A stretch of 64,000 nt of DNA from Xanthomarina sp035306605 (GCA_035306605.1 DATGNR010000012.1); one strand, 5' to 3'; counted from the first letter of the stretch, positions 17,457-26,692 are shown. Program-made: numbers and translations. Notes: generated by a model not told the origin, from the sequence alone.

Positions 17457-18597
17457 AACGTACGTTTCATATAATAATATTATCTCTTCACTTGGGTTTA
17501 ATAGTGAAGCTGTGGTTGAAAACATTCACCAAGAAGTTTCAGGTTTGGAATTAATTAAAAATTCACAAGTCCTTCCTGACCCTTTCTATTCAGCTTTAAT
17601 TCCTTCTGACAAATTAGAAGAAGCCTTTCAAGCCCTTCAACCTAAAAAGGATTATACCCGTTTGGAGAAAATGATGATATGTTCTTTACATGAGGTTATT
17701 CAAGCTTCAAACCTACCTTTAAACGATCGCGTTGGATTGATTATTTCCACAACAAAAGGAAATATCGATGCTTTAGATGACACTAATCCATTTCCAAAGG
17801 AACGCGCTTATTTAAGCGAACTAGGCAAACATATCAAAGAGTTTTTCGGATTTAAAAATGAGGCTATAGTTGTATCAAACGCCTGTGTCTCGGGGATTTT
17901 AGCAGTAGCTATTGCAAAAAGATACCTTCAACAAAACACGTACGACCATGTTTTTATAGTTGGTGGAGATGTGGTCACGGAATTTATCCTTTCTGGTTTC
18001 AATTCGTTTCAAGCATTAAGCCATGAACCATGTAAGCCATACGATAAAAACAGGACTGGAATTAATATTGGTGAGGTAGCGGCAAGTGCCCTTATCACTA
18101 CTAATTCTGAAAATCTAGTAAAAGAAGCTGTTGAGATTCTTGGTGAAAGTTCTTGTAACGATGCCAACCATATTTCTGGTCCATCTAGAACCGGTGAAGG
18201 GTTATACCGCAGTATGAAACAAGCTTTAAATCAAGCAGATTTAACTGCTCAAGACATCGACTATATTTCTGCACACGGTACCGCCACCCTGTTTAACGAC
18301 GAGATGGAAGCCATAGCTATAAACAGATTAGAATTACAACAAGTACCCCTAAATAGTTTGAAAGGCTATTTCGGGCATACCCTAGGCGCATCCGGGCTAT
18401 TGGAAACCATTGTAGGAATGCACTCCTTAAAAAACAACACACTTTATGCGTCTAAAGGTTTTGACACTCTAGGAGTTTCACAACCCATTCATGTGATCAA
18501 GAAAACCACATCCAAACAATTAAACACCTTTTTAAAAACAGCCTCCGGATTTGGAGGTTGTAATACGGCCATTATATTTAAAAAAATAACACCTTAG
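17449..18597 (+). CDS. 3-oxoacyl-ACP synthase (aryl polyene type)
   Basis: A 382-residue thiolase-fold ketosynthase with Cys146 in SNACVSGIL, His in SAHGTATLFNDE (about 277) and His in GYFGHTLGASG (about 309), so the catalytic triad is intact. The N-terminus is shorter and less glycine-rich than housekeeping FabF. It resembles the ApeR/ApeO-like synthases of aryl polyene clusters. It begins 8 bases inside the thioesterase gene and is followed by a methyltransferase. Confidence 0.87.
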   Translation: MNKTYVSYNNIISSLGFNSEAVVENIHQEVSGLELIKNSQVLPDPFYSALIPSDKLEEAFQALQPKKDYTRLEKMMICSLHEVIQASNLPLNDRVGLIISTTKGNIDALDDTNPFPKERAYLSELGKHIKEFFGFKNEAIVVSNACVSGILAVAIAKRYLQQNTYDHVFIVGGDVVTEFILSGFNSFQALSHEPCKPYDKNRTGINIGEVAASALITTNSENLVKEAVEILGESSCNDANHISGPSRTGEGLYRSMKQALNQADLTAQDIDYISAHGTATLFNDEMEAIAINRLELQQVPLNSLKGYFGHTLGASGLLETIVGMHSLKNNTLYASKGFDTLGVSQPIHVIKKTTSKQLNTFLKTASGFGGCNTAIIFKKITP

Positions 18598-18602
18598 AAA
18601 TC

Positions 18603-19664
18603 ATGTCTAAAAACCCTATAAAAGCTATAGATGCTATTCAAGAAGCTCAAAAAATTGCTTTTGCTCCCTTTGTATTCCAAGCAGTTGTTTCCTTGAGAAA
18701 CCTTGGTATTTTCGACCTTATTTTTGAAAGGAGAAGAAAAGGAGGTATTTCAATAGAAGATATTGCGAAAGAATTATCACTTAGCACTTATGGCGTAGGT
18801 GTTTTATTAGAAATTGCAGAAAGTTCAAATATTGTTTCAAAAGATGACAACAATCACTACGAATTAACAACTATTGGGTACTATTTAAATTCCCATAAAA
18901 CGGTAGATGTTAACATTAACTTTACGCAAGAAGTATGTTATAAAGGATTGTTTCATTTAGAGGAAGCTATTCAAACAGGAACTCCTGCAGGTTTAAAAGA
19001 ATTAGGCGATTGGAATACCATTTACGAAGGCCTATCGAAATTAACGCCAAAGGTTCAAAAAGCTTGGTTTGAATTTGACCATCATTATTCAGACGATGTG
19101 TTTCAAGAAGCTTTAGAAACGGTTTTTAGAAACAACCCAAAAACCATATACGATGTAGGTGCAAACACTGGAAAGTTTACTATTAGTGGTAGCAAATACA
19201 ACGATACGGTTTCTATTAAGATGGTGGATTTACCAGGGCAATTAAAAATTGCTTTAAAACATGTAGCCGAAGCAGGATTTGCAGACAGAGTAACACATCA
19301 TGAAATAGATTGGTTATCAGAAAACCCTCAATTACCTAAAGGTGCAGACACCATTTGGATGAGTCAGTTTTTAGATTGTTTTTCGGAAGTTGAAATCCTA
19401 ACCATATTAAAAGCTTGTGCCGCTGCAGTCAATGATGATGGAGAAATTCTCATCATGGAAACTTTTACAGACAGACAGCGTTTTGACAATGCCAAATTTA
19501 TACTTGAAGCCACTTCGTTATACTTTACAGTTATGGCCAATGGAAACTCTAAAATGTACCCTGCCAAGGTATTTATGAAGCTTATAGATGAAGCTGGATT
19601 GGCCCTTAAAGAAGATATTGCTGTTGGAGAATACCACACCATACTAGTATGTAAAAAAAAGTAA
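18603..19664 (+). CDS. SAM-dependent methyltransferase (dimerising O-/C-methyltransferase type)
   Basis: A 353-residue protein with an N-terminal winged-helix-like dimerisation part (SIEDIAKELSLSTYGVGVLL, residues about 44-63) and a class I SAM-binding core with DVGANTGKF (about 182-190). The layout is that of plant-type O-methyltransferases found in pigment clusters. Many flexirubins carry a ring methyl group, so methylation of the aromatic head is the favoured role; whether C- or O-directed cannot be told from sequence. It is 5 bp after a ketosynthase and 6 bp before the next gene. Confidence 0.85.
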   Translation: MSKNPIKAIDAIQEAQKIAFAPFVFQAVVSLRNLGIFDLIFERRRKGGISIEDIAKELSLSTYGVGVLLEIAESSNIVSKDDNNHYELTTIGYYLNSHKTVDVNINFTQEVCYKGLFHLEEAIQTGTPAGLKELGDWNTIYEGLSKLTPKVQKAWFEFDHHYSDDVFQEALETVFRNNPKTIYDVGANTGKFTISGSKYNDTVSIKMVDLPGQLKIALKHVAEAGFADRVTHHEIDWLSENPQLPKGADTIWMSQFLDCFSEVEILTILKACAAAVNDDGEILIMETFTDRQRFDNAKFILEATSLYFTVMANGNSKMYPAKVFMKLIDEAGLALKEDIAVGEYHTILVCKKK

Positions 19665-19670
19665 TTACTA

Positions 19671-20288
19671 ATGACAACTAATTATAACATAAGCTCTTAT
19701 TGCCATATAAAGAACCATCAAGTTTCTTTAAATGGTTCGGTTGTATTTAGTGAAGAACATTCAAGTTTCTCTGAATTTATTAAAGCAGCATACAAAGCCC
19801 AAGAGACGAAGTATCCTAAGTTTTTTAAAATGGACTATTTAAGTAAGTTGGCCTTTTTAGCCGCAGATATTTTACTTAAAAACCAGTCTTTAGATTCAGA
19901 AAAAGAAAACAACATTGCATTGGTGTTTTCAAATAAAGCATCAAGTTTAGACACAGATATATTACATCAAAAAGCCATTCAACATAAAGATAATTATTAT
20001 CCTAGTCCAGCCGTTTTTGTATATACCTTACCGAATATTTGTTTGGGAGAGATAAGTATTAAATATAAGCTATATAGTGAGAATAGTTTTTTTATCTTTG
20101 AACGCTTTAGCGCCGACCATTTATTCACCTATTCCACTAATTTGTTAGATACAAATAAAGCAGAATCAGTACTTTGTGGTTGGGTGGAATTAGAAGGAGA
20201 AAATTACGAAGCCTTTTTATATATGGTTTCAAAAGAAGGTGCAATAGAACACAATAAACAGAACATAATAACATTATATAATACATAA
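19671..20288 (+). CDS. Truncated ketosynthase-like protein
   Basis: A 205-residue protein lacking signal and membrane segments. It resembles one half of a thiolase fold: a helical AFLAADILL segment, a beta strand NNIALVFSNKASSLDTD, then PAVFVYTLPNICLGEISI in the place of the ketosynthase nucleophile elbow region, and a VLCGWVELEGE strand. Length is half of a normal synthase. I see no equivalent of the two catalytic His motifs. It may act as a non-catalytic partner of an adjacent synthase. It is followed immediately by an ACP gene. Confidence 0.6.
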   Translation: MTTNYNISSYCHIKNHQVSLNGSVVFSEEHSSFSEFIKAAYKAQETKYPKFFKMDYLSKLAFLAADILLKNQSLDSEKENNIALVFSNKASSLDTDILHQKAIQHKDNYYPSPAVFVYTLPNICLGEISIKYKLYSENSFFIFERFSADHLFTYSTNLLDTNKAESVLCGWVELEGENYEAFLYMVSKEGAIEHNKQNIITLYNT

Positions 20289-20289
20289 T

Positions 20290-20547
20290 ATGGAAGATTT
20301 AAAACAAGAATTAAAAGAAAACATTATCGAGCAATTAAACCTTGAGGACATGTCTGTAGAGGATATTGCTGATGATGACATGTTGTTTGGAGATGGTTTG
20401 GCCTTAGATTCAATAGATGCTTTAGAATTAATTGTCATGCTTGATAAAAACTACGGTATCAAATTAACAGACCCAAAAGAAGGTCGTGCTATTTTTGAGT
20501 CTATCAATACTATGGCTGCGTATATTACTGAACACCGATCTAAGTAA
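20290..20547 (+). CDS. Acyl carrier protein (second)
   Basis: An 85-residue acidic carrier with the phosphopantetheinylation serine in LALDSIDALEL (Ser41). The DSIDALEL form is typical of aryl polyene ACPs, different from the DSLDFVDL form of the first ACP, which suggests the two carriers serve different chains. It follows the truncated synthase-like gene after 1 bp. Confidence 0.9.
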   Translation: MEDLKQELKENIIEQLNLEDMSVEDIADDDMLFGDGLALDSIDALELIVMLDKNYGIKLTDPKEGRAIFESINTMAAYITEHRSK

Positions 20548-20671
20548 TTAAACATTACTACTTAGCTAGAAAATAGAAGGTTCAGCTTACCAAAGCTAAA
20601 AAAATCAATCGTTATCAAATAAAACAGCTTCCTGTTTAGCTGCTATTCAGCAGACAGGCCCTGTAAACACT
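20548..20671 (+). promoter_or_regulatory. Hairpin-rich spacer inside the pigment operon
   Basis: This 124 bp gap is unusually long for the cluster core. It holds two consecutive hairpins: AAACAG-CTTC-CTGTTT (20622-20637) and CTGC-6-GCAG (20640-20653), followed by ACAGGCCCTGT. No T-run follows, so this is not a simple terminator. It may be an mRNA processing or stability element between the ACP and ketosynthase genes. Confidence 0.35.
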
Positions 20672-21874
20672 ATGAACAAAGGAGTTGCAATTACTGGTAT
20701 GGGTATTATTTCTGCTATTGGAAACAATGTAGAAGAAAACTATCAGTCGCTTGTGGGTGCTAAAAAGGGAATTTCCAGAATTTCTAAAATAGAGACCATT
20801 CATAAAGACGAGATTATGGTAGGTGAAATTGCCTATACCAATACGGAGTTGGAGCAACTTTTAGGATTAACACCAGACAACAATTATTCAAGAACTGGTT
20901 TACTTGGTGCGCTTGCTGCCAAAGAAGCCGTTTCAAACGCTGGAATTAAAGATATTCATAGTTATAAAACCGGTTTGATTTCGGCCACTAGTGTTGGTGG
21001 TATGGATATGACCGAAAAGTATTATTACGATTACTTAGAAAACGAGTCCCATCGTAAATATATTGCTAGTCACCACGCTGGAGATTCCACTCAAAAAATT
21101 GCCGAACAATTAGGCATAGAAAAAAGTTTGGTAACTACTATTAGTACTGCTTGTTCCTCGGCCGCAAATGCCATTATGTTAGGAGCTAGACTTATAAAAT
21201 CCGGTCAATTAGATCGTGTTATTGTTGGCGGTTCGGACTGCATGTCCAAATTCACCATTAATGGTTTTAAAACCCTGATGATTCTTTCGGACACCTATAA
21301 CACCCCTTTTGATGATAATAGAAAAGGATTAAATTTAGGAGAAGCCGCTGCTTTTTTAGTTTTAGAATCTGAGGCCGTTGTAAACGCTGAAAACAAAACC
21401 GTTTTAGCATATGTAAAAGGTTATGGTAATGCCAACGATGCCTTCCACCAAACAGCCTCTTCAGATCACGGAGATGGCGCTACTTTAGCTATGGAAAAAG
21501 CACTTGAAGTTGCTGGCTATACACCTCAGGACATTGATTATATCAACGCACACGGAACAGCTACTGGAAACAATGATTTATCTGAAGGACGTGCAATAAC
21601 TCGTGTTTTCGGGAATGAGGTTCCCGAATTCAGTTCCACAAAAGCTTATACCGGTCATACTTTAGCAGCAGCTGGAGCCATAGAAGCCGTATATTCCGTT
21701 TTGGCTTTACAGAACAATGTTATCTATCCGAACTTGAATTTTAAAACCCAGATGAAAGAATTGAGTATCACCCCTCAATTGGAACTAAAAGAAAAACCTT
21801 TGCAAACAGTTATGTCCAATTCTTTCGGTTTTGGAGGAAATTGTTCCACTGTTATTTTTTCAAAAAAACCATAA
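20672..21874 (+). CDS. 3-oxoacyl-ACP synthase II-like (catalytic KS partner)
   Basis: A 400-residue FabF-type condensing enzyme with Cys161 in STACSSAANA, His in NAHGTATGNND (about 300) and His in AYTGHTLAAAG (about 335), and C-terminal SFGFGGNCSTV. It is immediately followed by a chain-length-factor-like protein lacking the catalytic Cys, so the pair probably forms the KS-CLF heterodimer that builds the polyene, as ApeO-ApeC do in aryl polyene synthesis. Confidence 0.9.
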   Translation: MNKGVAITGMGIISAIGNNVEENYQSLVGAKKGISRISKIETIHKDEIMVGEIAYTNTELEQLLGLTPDNNYSRTGLLGALAAKEAVSNAGIKDIHSYKTGLISATSVGGMDMTEKYYYDYLENESHRKYIASHHAGDSTQKIAEQLGIEKSLVTTISTACSSAANAIMLGARLIKSGQLDRVIVGGSDCMSKFTINGFKTLMILSDTYNTPFDDNRKGLNLGEAAAFLVLESEAVVNAENKTVLAYVKGYGNANDAFHQTASSDHGDGATLAMEKALEVAGYTPQDIDYINAHGTATGNNDLSEGRAITRVFGNEVPEFSSTKAYTGHTLAAAGAIEAVYSVLALQNNVIYPNLNFKTQMKELSITPQLELKEKPLQTVMSNSFGFGGNCSTVIFSKKP

Positions 21875-21913
21875 CTCGTTTAGGTTTTAAAAACGTACTA
21901 GTTTAAAGTAACT

Positions 21914-22978
21914 ATGAAAAAAGTCTACATCAATAGCATCTCGAGTATTACCGCTCAAAACACCTTTGATAATTCAGAGTTTCTTGACGAGGTCATTGAA
22001 CATCACAGTCAGGTTGTTTTTGCTGTTGAACCAAAATATAAAGATTTTATACCACCAGCTGCAGCACGACGCATGGCAAAAGGTATTAAAATGGGAGTTT
22101 CTGCCTCTAAAATGGCCTTACTAGAAGCTGGACTTGAGCAGGTGGACGCCATTATCACTGGAACAGGAATGGGTTGTGTACGCGATTCTGAAAAATTTTT
22201 AGCCGGAATTATAGATAATAACGAGGAGTATTTAACACCAACCTCCTTTATTCAATCCACGCACAATACGGTTGGTGGGCAAATAGCTTTAGAGCTCCAA
22301 TGCAAAGGGTATAATTTTACCTACGTTCATGCTAGCAATTCATTTGAGTCCGCTTTATTAGACGCAAAAATTCAACTAGAATTGAACGAAGCACAAAATA
22401 TTTTAATTGGAGGTGTGGATGAGTTGGGAGATCACACAACCAAATTAAACCAAATTATTCATCATATTAAAGATGAAAATACACCTTCAAAAGAACTTTT
22501 AAAGTCAAAAACCAAAGGAACTATTTATGGTGAGGGAGCCAATTTCTTTGTGTTATCAAATAAAAAGCAAGAATCTTCGTATGCCGAAGTTGTTTCGGTA
22601 AGGATGTTTAATACTTTAGCTTTAGCTGATGTGACAGAAGAAGCCTTACAATTTTTAAAAGACAAGCATCTTCGTACGGAGGATATCGATGCGGTTATTT
22701 TGGGCTATAACGGGGATGTGGATTTTGATGGGTATTACCATGAATTAGCTTCAAGTGTTTTTAAAAACACCCAACAAGTGTATTACAAGCATCTTATTGG
22801 TGAGTTTCATACCGCTTCTCCATTTGGTGTAAGTATAGCTTCAAGAATACTAAAAACACAGCATATTCCTGAGGTTTTAAAATTAAATCATCTGGGCACA
22901 TCAACATTTAAGCACATCTTACTTTACAACCAGTATCGTGGAGAAAATCATAATTTCACTCTACTTAAAACATGTTAA
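21914..22978 (+). CDS. Chain-length-factor-like ketosynthase homologue without catalytic Cys
   Basis: A 354-residue thiolase-fold protein whose elbow reads YVHASNSFESAL, with Ser141 where active synthases have Cys. The NAHGTAT motif is replaced by VILGYNGDVDFD; the later GEFHTASPFGVS keeps a His at the second position. It resembles ApeC-type partners. It is expected to set chain length in a heterodimer with the 20672 synthase, not to condense by itself. It overlaps the deacetylase gene by 7 bases. Confidence 0.85.
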   Translation: MKKVYINSISSITAQNTFDNSEFLDEVIEHHSQVVFAVEPKYKDFIPPAAARRMAKGIKMGVSASKMALLEAGLEQVDAIITGTGMGCVRDSEKFLAGIIDNNEEYLTPTSFIQSTHNTVGGQIALELQCKGYNFTYVHASNSFESALLDAKIQLELNEAQNILIGGVDELGDHTTKLNQIIHHIKDENTPSKELLKSKTKGTIYGEGANFFVLSNKKQESSYAEVVSVRMFNTLALADVTEEALQFLKDKHLRTEDIDAVILGYNGDVDFDGYYHELASSVFKNTQQVYYKHLIGEFHTASPFGVSIASRILKTQHIPEVLKLNHLGTSTFKHILLYNQYRGENHNFTLLKTC

Positions 22979-23748
22979 ACTTTAAAACAGTAAACAGCTT
23001 AGCACTTATTATTTTAATAAGTTCCATAGTCGCTTACTTTTTAATTGGCCTTTCCTTATGGTGGTTCATCTTATTAGGATTGTTTTGGTTTTTACTAACC
23101 GCCTTAGGTTCTGGAAAAATTGGATGGAACTATCACATTAAAGCCCTTAACAGTCATCCCTCTGTTTCAAAAAATCAAGTTGCTATCACTTTCGATGATG
23201 GTCCACACCCCAATTACACCCCGAAAGTTTTAAATCTTTTAAAAAAGTATCAGGCCAAGGCCACATTCTTTTGTATTGGATTGCATATAGAAAGTCATCC
23301 AAAACTCTTAAATAAAATTATAAACGAAGGACATACTGTTGGAAATCACACCTATTCCCATAACAATATGTTTGGTTTTTTTAGTACCAAGCAAGTTATT
23401 GAAGAATTAGAGCAAACGAATACCTTGGTTTTTAAAAAAACCCAGTTAAAACTAAATCTCTACAGACCAGCTTTTGGCGTTACCAACCCACGAATTAAAA
23501 AGGCTTTAAAAGTAGTGAATCTCCAAGCCATTGGTTGGAACAAACGTTCCTTGGACACCACTAGATTAAGCAAAGAAGCCATTTTAAAACGAGTGACAAA
23601 AAACCTACAAAAAGGCGATGTTATTCTACTTCATGACACAAGTGAGAAAACCTTATGGGTTTTGGAACAGTTATTGTTAATTTTACAAAAGAAAAATTTA
23701 GAGGCTGTAACTATCGACACCCTATTTAATATAGAACCTTATGCGTAA
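22972..23748 (+). CDS. Membrane-anchored polysaccharide deacetylase (NodB domain)
   Basis: A 258-residue protein with two N-terminal membrane helices (about 9-45) and a NodB homology domain: ITFDDGPHPNYTP (catalytic and metal-binding Asp pair, about 74-86), GNHTYSHNNM (metal His pair), RPAFGV and LLHDTS. The family removes N- or O-acetyl groups from carbohydrates; members are common in aryl polyene-type clusters with unknown substrate. The active domain probably faces the periplasm. It overlaps both neighbours. Confidence 0.85.
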   Translation: MLNFKTVNSLALIILISSIVAYFLIGLSLWWFILLGLFWFLLTALGSGKIGWNYHIKALNSHPSVSKNQVAITFDDGPHPNYTPKVLNLLKKYQAKATFFCIGLHIESHPKLLNKIINEGHTVGNHTYSHNNMFGFFSTKQVIEELEQTNTLVFKKTQLKLNLYRPAFGVTNPRIKKALKVVNLQAIGWNKRSLDTTRLSKEAILKRVTKNLQKGDVILLHDTSEKTLWVLEQLLLILQKKNLEAVTIDTLFNIEPYA

Positions 23749-24358
23749 AGTTGTTTTCCTATTATTTTTTGTTTCCCTTGCTATTCAAGCACAAACAAAA
23801 ATGTCTGTTACCGAAGCCGAGGCCTTAAAAACTTTAGTAAAACAGCAGGCCTTAACCACCAAAACCATTTACAGCGATTTTACCCAATACAAACATTTAG
23901 ACTTTTTGTCCAACGACATTGTAAGCAAAGGAAAACTGGCCTTTAAAACCCCAAATCTTGTAAAATGGGAATATACGGAACCTTATAACTATGCGGTAAT
24001 TTTTAAAAACGAAACTCTTTTTATAAACGATGAAGGCAAGAAGAACCAAATAGATATGGGTTCTAACAAAATGTTTAAAGAGTTAAATACTTTAATAATA
24101 AACAGTATAAAGGGGGACATGTTTGATGATACAGCCTTCGATATTTCCTATTACAAAAAAGACAAACACCATGAAGTCCATTTTATTCCAAAAGATAAAA
24201 AGTCGTCCAAATACATCCAGGCCTTTCAACTTATTTTCAACACAAAAGGAGATGTTATTGAAGTAAAAATGATAGAACCTTCGGGAGATTTCACAAAAAT
24301 CGTTTTCACAAACAGAGAACTGAACAAACCCCTTGCTGATGCGGTTTTTACTAATTAG
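23741..24358 (+). CDS. LolA-like outer-membrane lipoprotein carrier protein
   Basis: A 205-residue periplasmic protein with signal peptide (1-17, cleavage after AIQA) and the LolA-like features SDFTQYKHLDFLSNDIVSKG and LVKWEYTEPY. LolA carries lipidated molecules across the periplasm. Cluster-specific LolA copies occur in aryl polyene systems (ApeL) and likely ferry the pigment or a lipidated precursor to the outer membrane. It overlaps both the deacetylase and the following lipoprotein gene. Confidence 0.85.
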   Translation: MRKVVFLLFFVSLAIQAQTKMSVTEAEALKTLVKQQALTTKTIYSDFTQYKHLDFLSNDIVSKGKLAFKTPNLVKWEYTEPYNYAVIFKNETLFINDEGKKNQIDMGSNKMFKELNTLIINSIKGDMFDDTAFDISYYKKDKHHEVHFIPKDKKSSKYIQAFQLIFNTKGDVIEVKMIEPSGDFTKIVFTNRELNKPLADAVFTN

Positions 24359-24950
24359 TATTTGCTTTCTTTTTATTTCCTGTGGAAGTTACCCTAAAAA
24401 GCAACACCTGGAATTAAGTGATACCCCTTTAAAAAGTATAGAAAATCCATATTTCTCGGATGCGAGTATCGATTATGTCTATAAAGCATCCATTGATGTT
24501 TATAAACGAAATTTTAGTGGACTATTAATCATTAAGAAAATAGCAGAGGAACAACATCGAGTTGCTTTTACAACCGAAATGGGTAATAAGTTATTCGATT
24601 TCACTTTTACGGAAGACAACTTTCAGGTAAATTTTATTTTAGAAGAACTTGATAAAAACCTACTCATCCAGGTTTTAGAAAAAGATTTTAGAGTTTTGGT
24701 TACTCAAAACCTAATCATTTCTAACAGTTATACGAATATCCAGTATCCTGTTTACCAAACCCAGATTAACAATAAAAACCACTATTATTTCTTTGAAGAC
24801 AATGAACTTACAAAAGTCGTTCGTTCCAAATATGGAAAAGAAAAGGTTCGTTTTCTATTTTCTGAAATAAAACACCGAATAGCTCACCAGATTAAAATAA
24901 AACACCAAAATATTCCACTCGAAATCAACTTAAAATCAATTATCCAATGA
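24339..24950 (+). CDS. Lipoprotein of the flexirubin cluster
   Basis: A 203-residue protein starting MRFLLISICFLFISC with lipobox Cys15. The mature part is beta-rich with alternating Phe/Ile and no catalytic motif. I start at ATG 24339; a TTG at 24333 would add two residues. It begins inside the end of the LolA gene, so translation is coupled, which suggests a LolB-like role as outer-membrane acceptor; this is inference from context and size, not from motifs. Confidence 0.7.
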   Translation: MRFLLISICFLFISCGSYPKKQHLELSDTPLKSIENPYFSDASIDYVYKASIDVYKRNFSGLLIIKKIAEEQHRVAFTTEMGNKLFDFTFTEDNFQVNFILEELDKNLLIQVLEKDFRVLVTQNLIISNSYTNIQYPVYQTQINNKNHYYFFEDNELTKVVRSKYGKEKVRFLFSEIKHRIAHQIKIKHQNIPLEINLKSIIQ

Positions 24951-25573
24951 AAAATCTACTTTTAGTCGCCCTATTCACTGCACTTAGTTTACCTATATTT
25001 TCTCAAGTCAAGGTCCGTCCAGGTTTACGTATGGGTTTAAATGCTTCTAAAATTACAAATACGTCTAACTCCGAAAGAGTCATGGGACTTAATGCTGCCA
25101 TGTTTGTCAACATTCATTTATCAGGATTTTATGAATTACAACCAGAATTAACCTACTCTAATCAAGGCGCTAAAGGAGAACACTATTCATATATTGATCC
25201 TTATTACGGAGATCTTGTAAGTGTAAAAAATGAAGATTTAAGCACCCATTATTTAGGAATGGCACTAGCTAATAAATTTTATTTTGTAAAAGATTTAGGA
25301 TTGCATTTTATAGTTGGACCAGCTTTAGAGTTTAATGTATCGGATAACACTCATTCAGATATAACTCCTGTGGATTTGTCTTTATTTGGTGGAATTGGTT
25401 ACGAATTTCCTATCGGTCTTGGAATAGAAGCTAGATTTAAACAAGGAATTATAGATGTAAGAGATGGATATTACGACTATTATTACGATGATACTAACAA
25501 TGACTACTATAGCGGAAACAACAAGTTAAACTCCGTTTTTCAATTTAATGTGTATTACAAATTTGGTATGTAA
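24947..25573 (+). CDS. Outer-membrane beta-barrel protein
   Basis: A 208-residue protein with signal peptide (1-20, SLPIFSQ) and a repeating amphipathic strand pattern such as YELQPELTYSNQG, LGMALANKFYF and GIGIEARFKQG, ending in VFQFNVYYKFGM with a C-terminal aromatic strand. This matches the small PorT/OmpX-like barrel family of Bacteroidetes. A Tyr/Asp-rich extracellular loop lies near residues 170-190. It overlaps the preceding lipoprotein gene by 4 bases. Confidence 0.8.
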   Translation: MKNLLLVALFTALSLPIFSQVKVRPGLRMGLNASKITNTSNSERVMGLNAAMFVNIHLSGFYELQPELTYSNQGAKGEHYSYIDPYYGDLVSVKNEDLSTHYLGMALANKFYFVKDLGLHFIVGPALEFNVSDNTHSDITPVDLSLFGGIGYEFPIGLGIEARFKQGIIDVRDGYYDYYYDDTNNDYYSGNNKLNSVFQFNVYYKFGM

Positions 25574-25681
25574 TACGTATCATCCACTAGACTAGATTAT
25601 AGATTTTTGGTTTTTCAATTTAACCATCAGAAGGGATTAAAACCAAGTTGTATAATTAAGTACTTTATAAAAAAGGTTTCA

Positions 25682-25714
25682 TTGAGGTATATTCCGGGTC
25701 TTTTCATAATTTTG
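25682..25714 (+). promoter_or_regulatory. Internal Bacteroidetes promoter
   Basis: TTG at 25682-25684, a 22-base spacer and TAATTTTG at 25707-25714 fit TTG-N17-23-TAnnTTTG. It lies in the 217 bp gap before the dehydratase at 25791 and would give a leader of about 70 bases that includes the hairpin ACCTAT-TAAA-ATAGGT (about 25739-25754). It could start transcription of the second half of the pigment cluster. Confidence 0.55.
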
Positions 25715-25790
25715 ACTTGAAATTATATCCAGAGAGAAACCTATTAAAATAGGTCTTGCTTATAAATTTAACCTAACAAAAAAACTAGGT

Positions 25791-26156
25791 ATGTTGTTAA
25801 AAGATTTTTATAAAATAAACTCGCTTACTGTTGCCGAAAATTTAGCAACGGCTAAAATTACCATCAACAAAAATCATGAGATTTTTAAAGGACACTTTCC
25901 TGGGAACCCTGTTACTCCTGGGGTTTGTATGATGCAGATAATTAAAGAGCTTACAGAGCAAATTGTCGCAAAAAACCTGTTTATGGAATCATCTAGCAAT
26001 GTTAAATTTATGGCGATTATCAATCCTGAAGTAACGCCAGACTTGGTGTTGGAATTAGATATCACAGAAACAGAAACCGGTTATAAAGTAAAGAACCAAA
26101 CGACTTTTGATGATACTGTGGCATTAAAATTGACTAATACCTATAAAGTCATTTAA
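25791..26156 (+). CDS. 3-hydroxyacyl-ACP dehydratase-like hotdog protein
   Basis: A 121-residue single-hotdog protein with FKGHFPGNPVTPGVCMMQ, the FabA/FabZ-type active-site segment containing the catalytic His (about residue 30). It is shorter than FabZ (about 145). Third dehydratase-like gene in the cluster, it may dehydrate hydroxyacyl chains of the aryl polyene or of the resorcinol fatty precursors. It is followed after 9 bp by a secreted protein and preceded by a promoter-like sequence. Confidence 0.85.
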   Translation: MLLKDFYKINSLTVAENLATAKITINKNHEIFKGHFPGNPVTPGVCMMQIIKELTEQIVAKNLFMESSSNVKFMAIINPEVTPDLVLELDITETETGYKVKNQTTFDDTVALKLTNTYKVI

Positions 26157-26165
26157 AACAATGTT

Positions 26166-26666
26166 ATGATTAAGTTTTTATCAGTTTTTATATTTATTAT
26201 AGGTTTATTTACCCTTTCTCAAAATTTGAGTGCCGTTCGCGTTGCCTATAAAGAAGCTGCTCAGGACCAAGAAAAAGTCCTAACTTTTTACAACATGCTT
26301 TCAAATGTTACTAAAGAAAGTCCTGTTGCGTTAGTAGCTTACAAAGGTTCTGCTATTGCTTTAAAAGCAAAATATGCAGGAAGCTTAAAGGAAAAAAAAG
26401 ACGGTTTTACTGAAGGCGTTTCATACATAGAATTTGCTATAGAAAAAGAGCCAAACGCTATAGAACCTCGTTTTATAAGACTAGGTATTCAAGAAAACAC
26501 TCCTAAAATTTTAAAGTATAAAGACCAAATAAGTGAAGACAAACTCTTTTTACTTAAACAATACCAGTACATTTCTTCAGAAAATTTAAAAGGCCATATA
26601 AAAGACTATATTTTACAGTCTAAGGTCTTTACAGATGAAGAGAAACAAATCCTTATCAGCCAATAA
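26166..26666 (+). CDS. Exported or membrane-anchored helical protein of unknown function
   Basis: A 166-residue protein with an N-terminal hydrophobic signal (about 3-24). The remainder is alpha-helical with repeats like VALVAYKGSAIALKAKYAG and FAIEKEPNAIEPRFIRLGIQ, similar to TPR-like helices. No catalytic residues are evident. It lies between a dehydratase and another secreted protein, all on one strand with short gaps. Confidence 0.65.
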   Translation: MIKFLSVFIFIIGLFTLSQNLSAVRVAYKEAAQDQEKVLTFYNMLSNVTKESPVALVAYKGSAIALKAKYAGSLKEKKDGFTEGVSYIEFAIEKEPNAIEPRFIRLGIQENTPKILKYKDQISEDKLFLLKQYQYISSENLKGHIKDYILQSKVFTDEEKQILISQ

Positions 26667-26692
26667 CAACTATTTACAAGCTATTAAAACAG

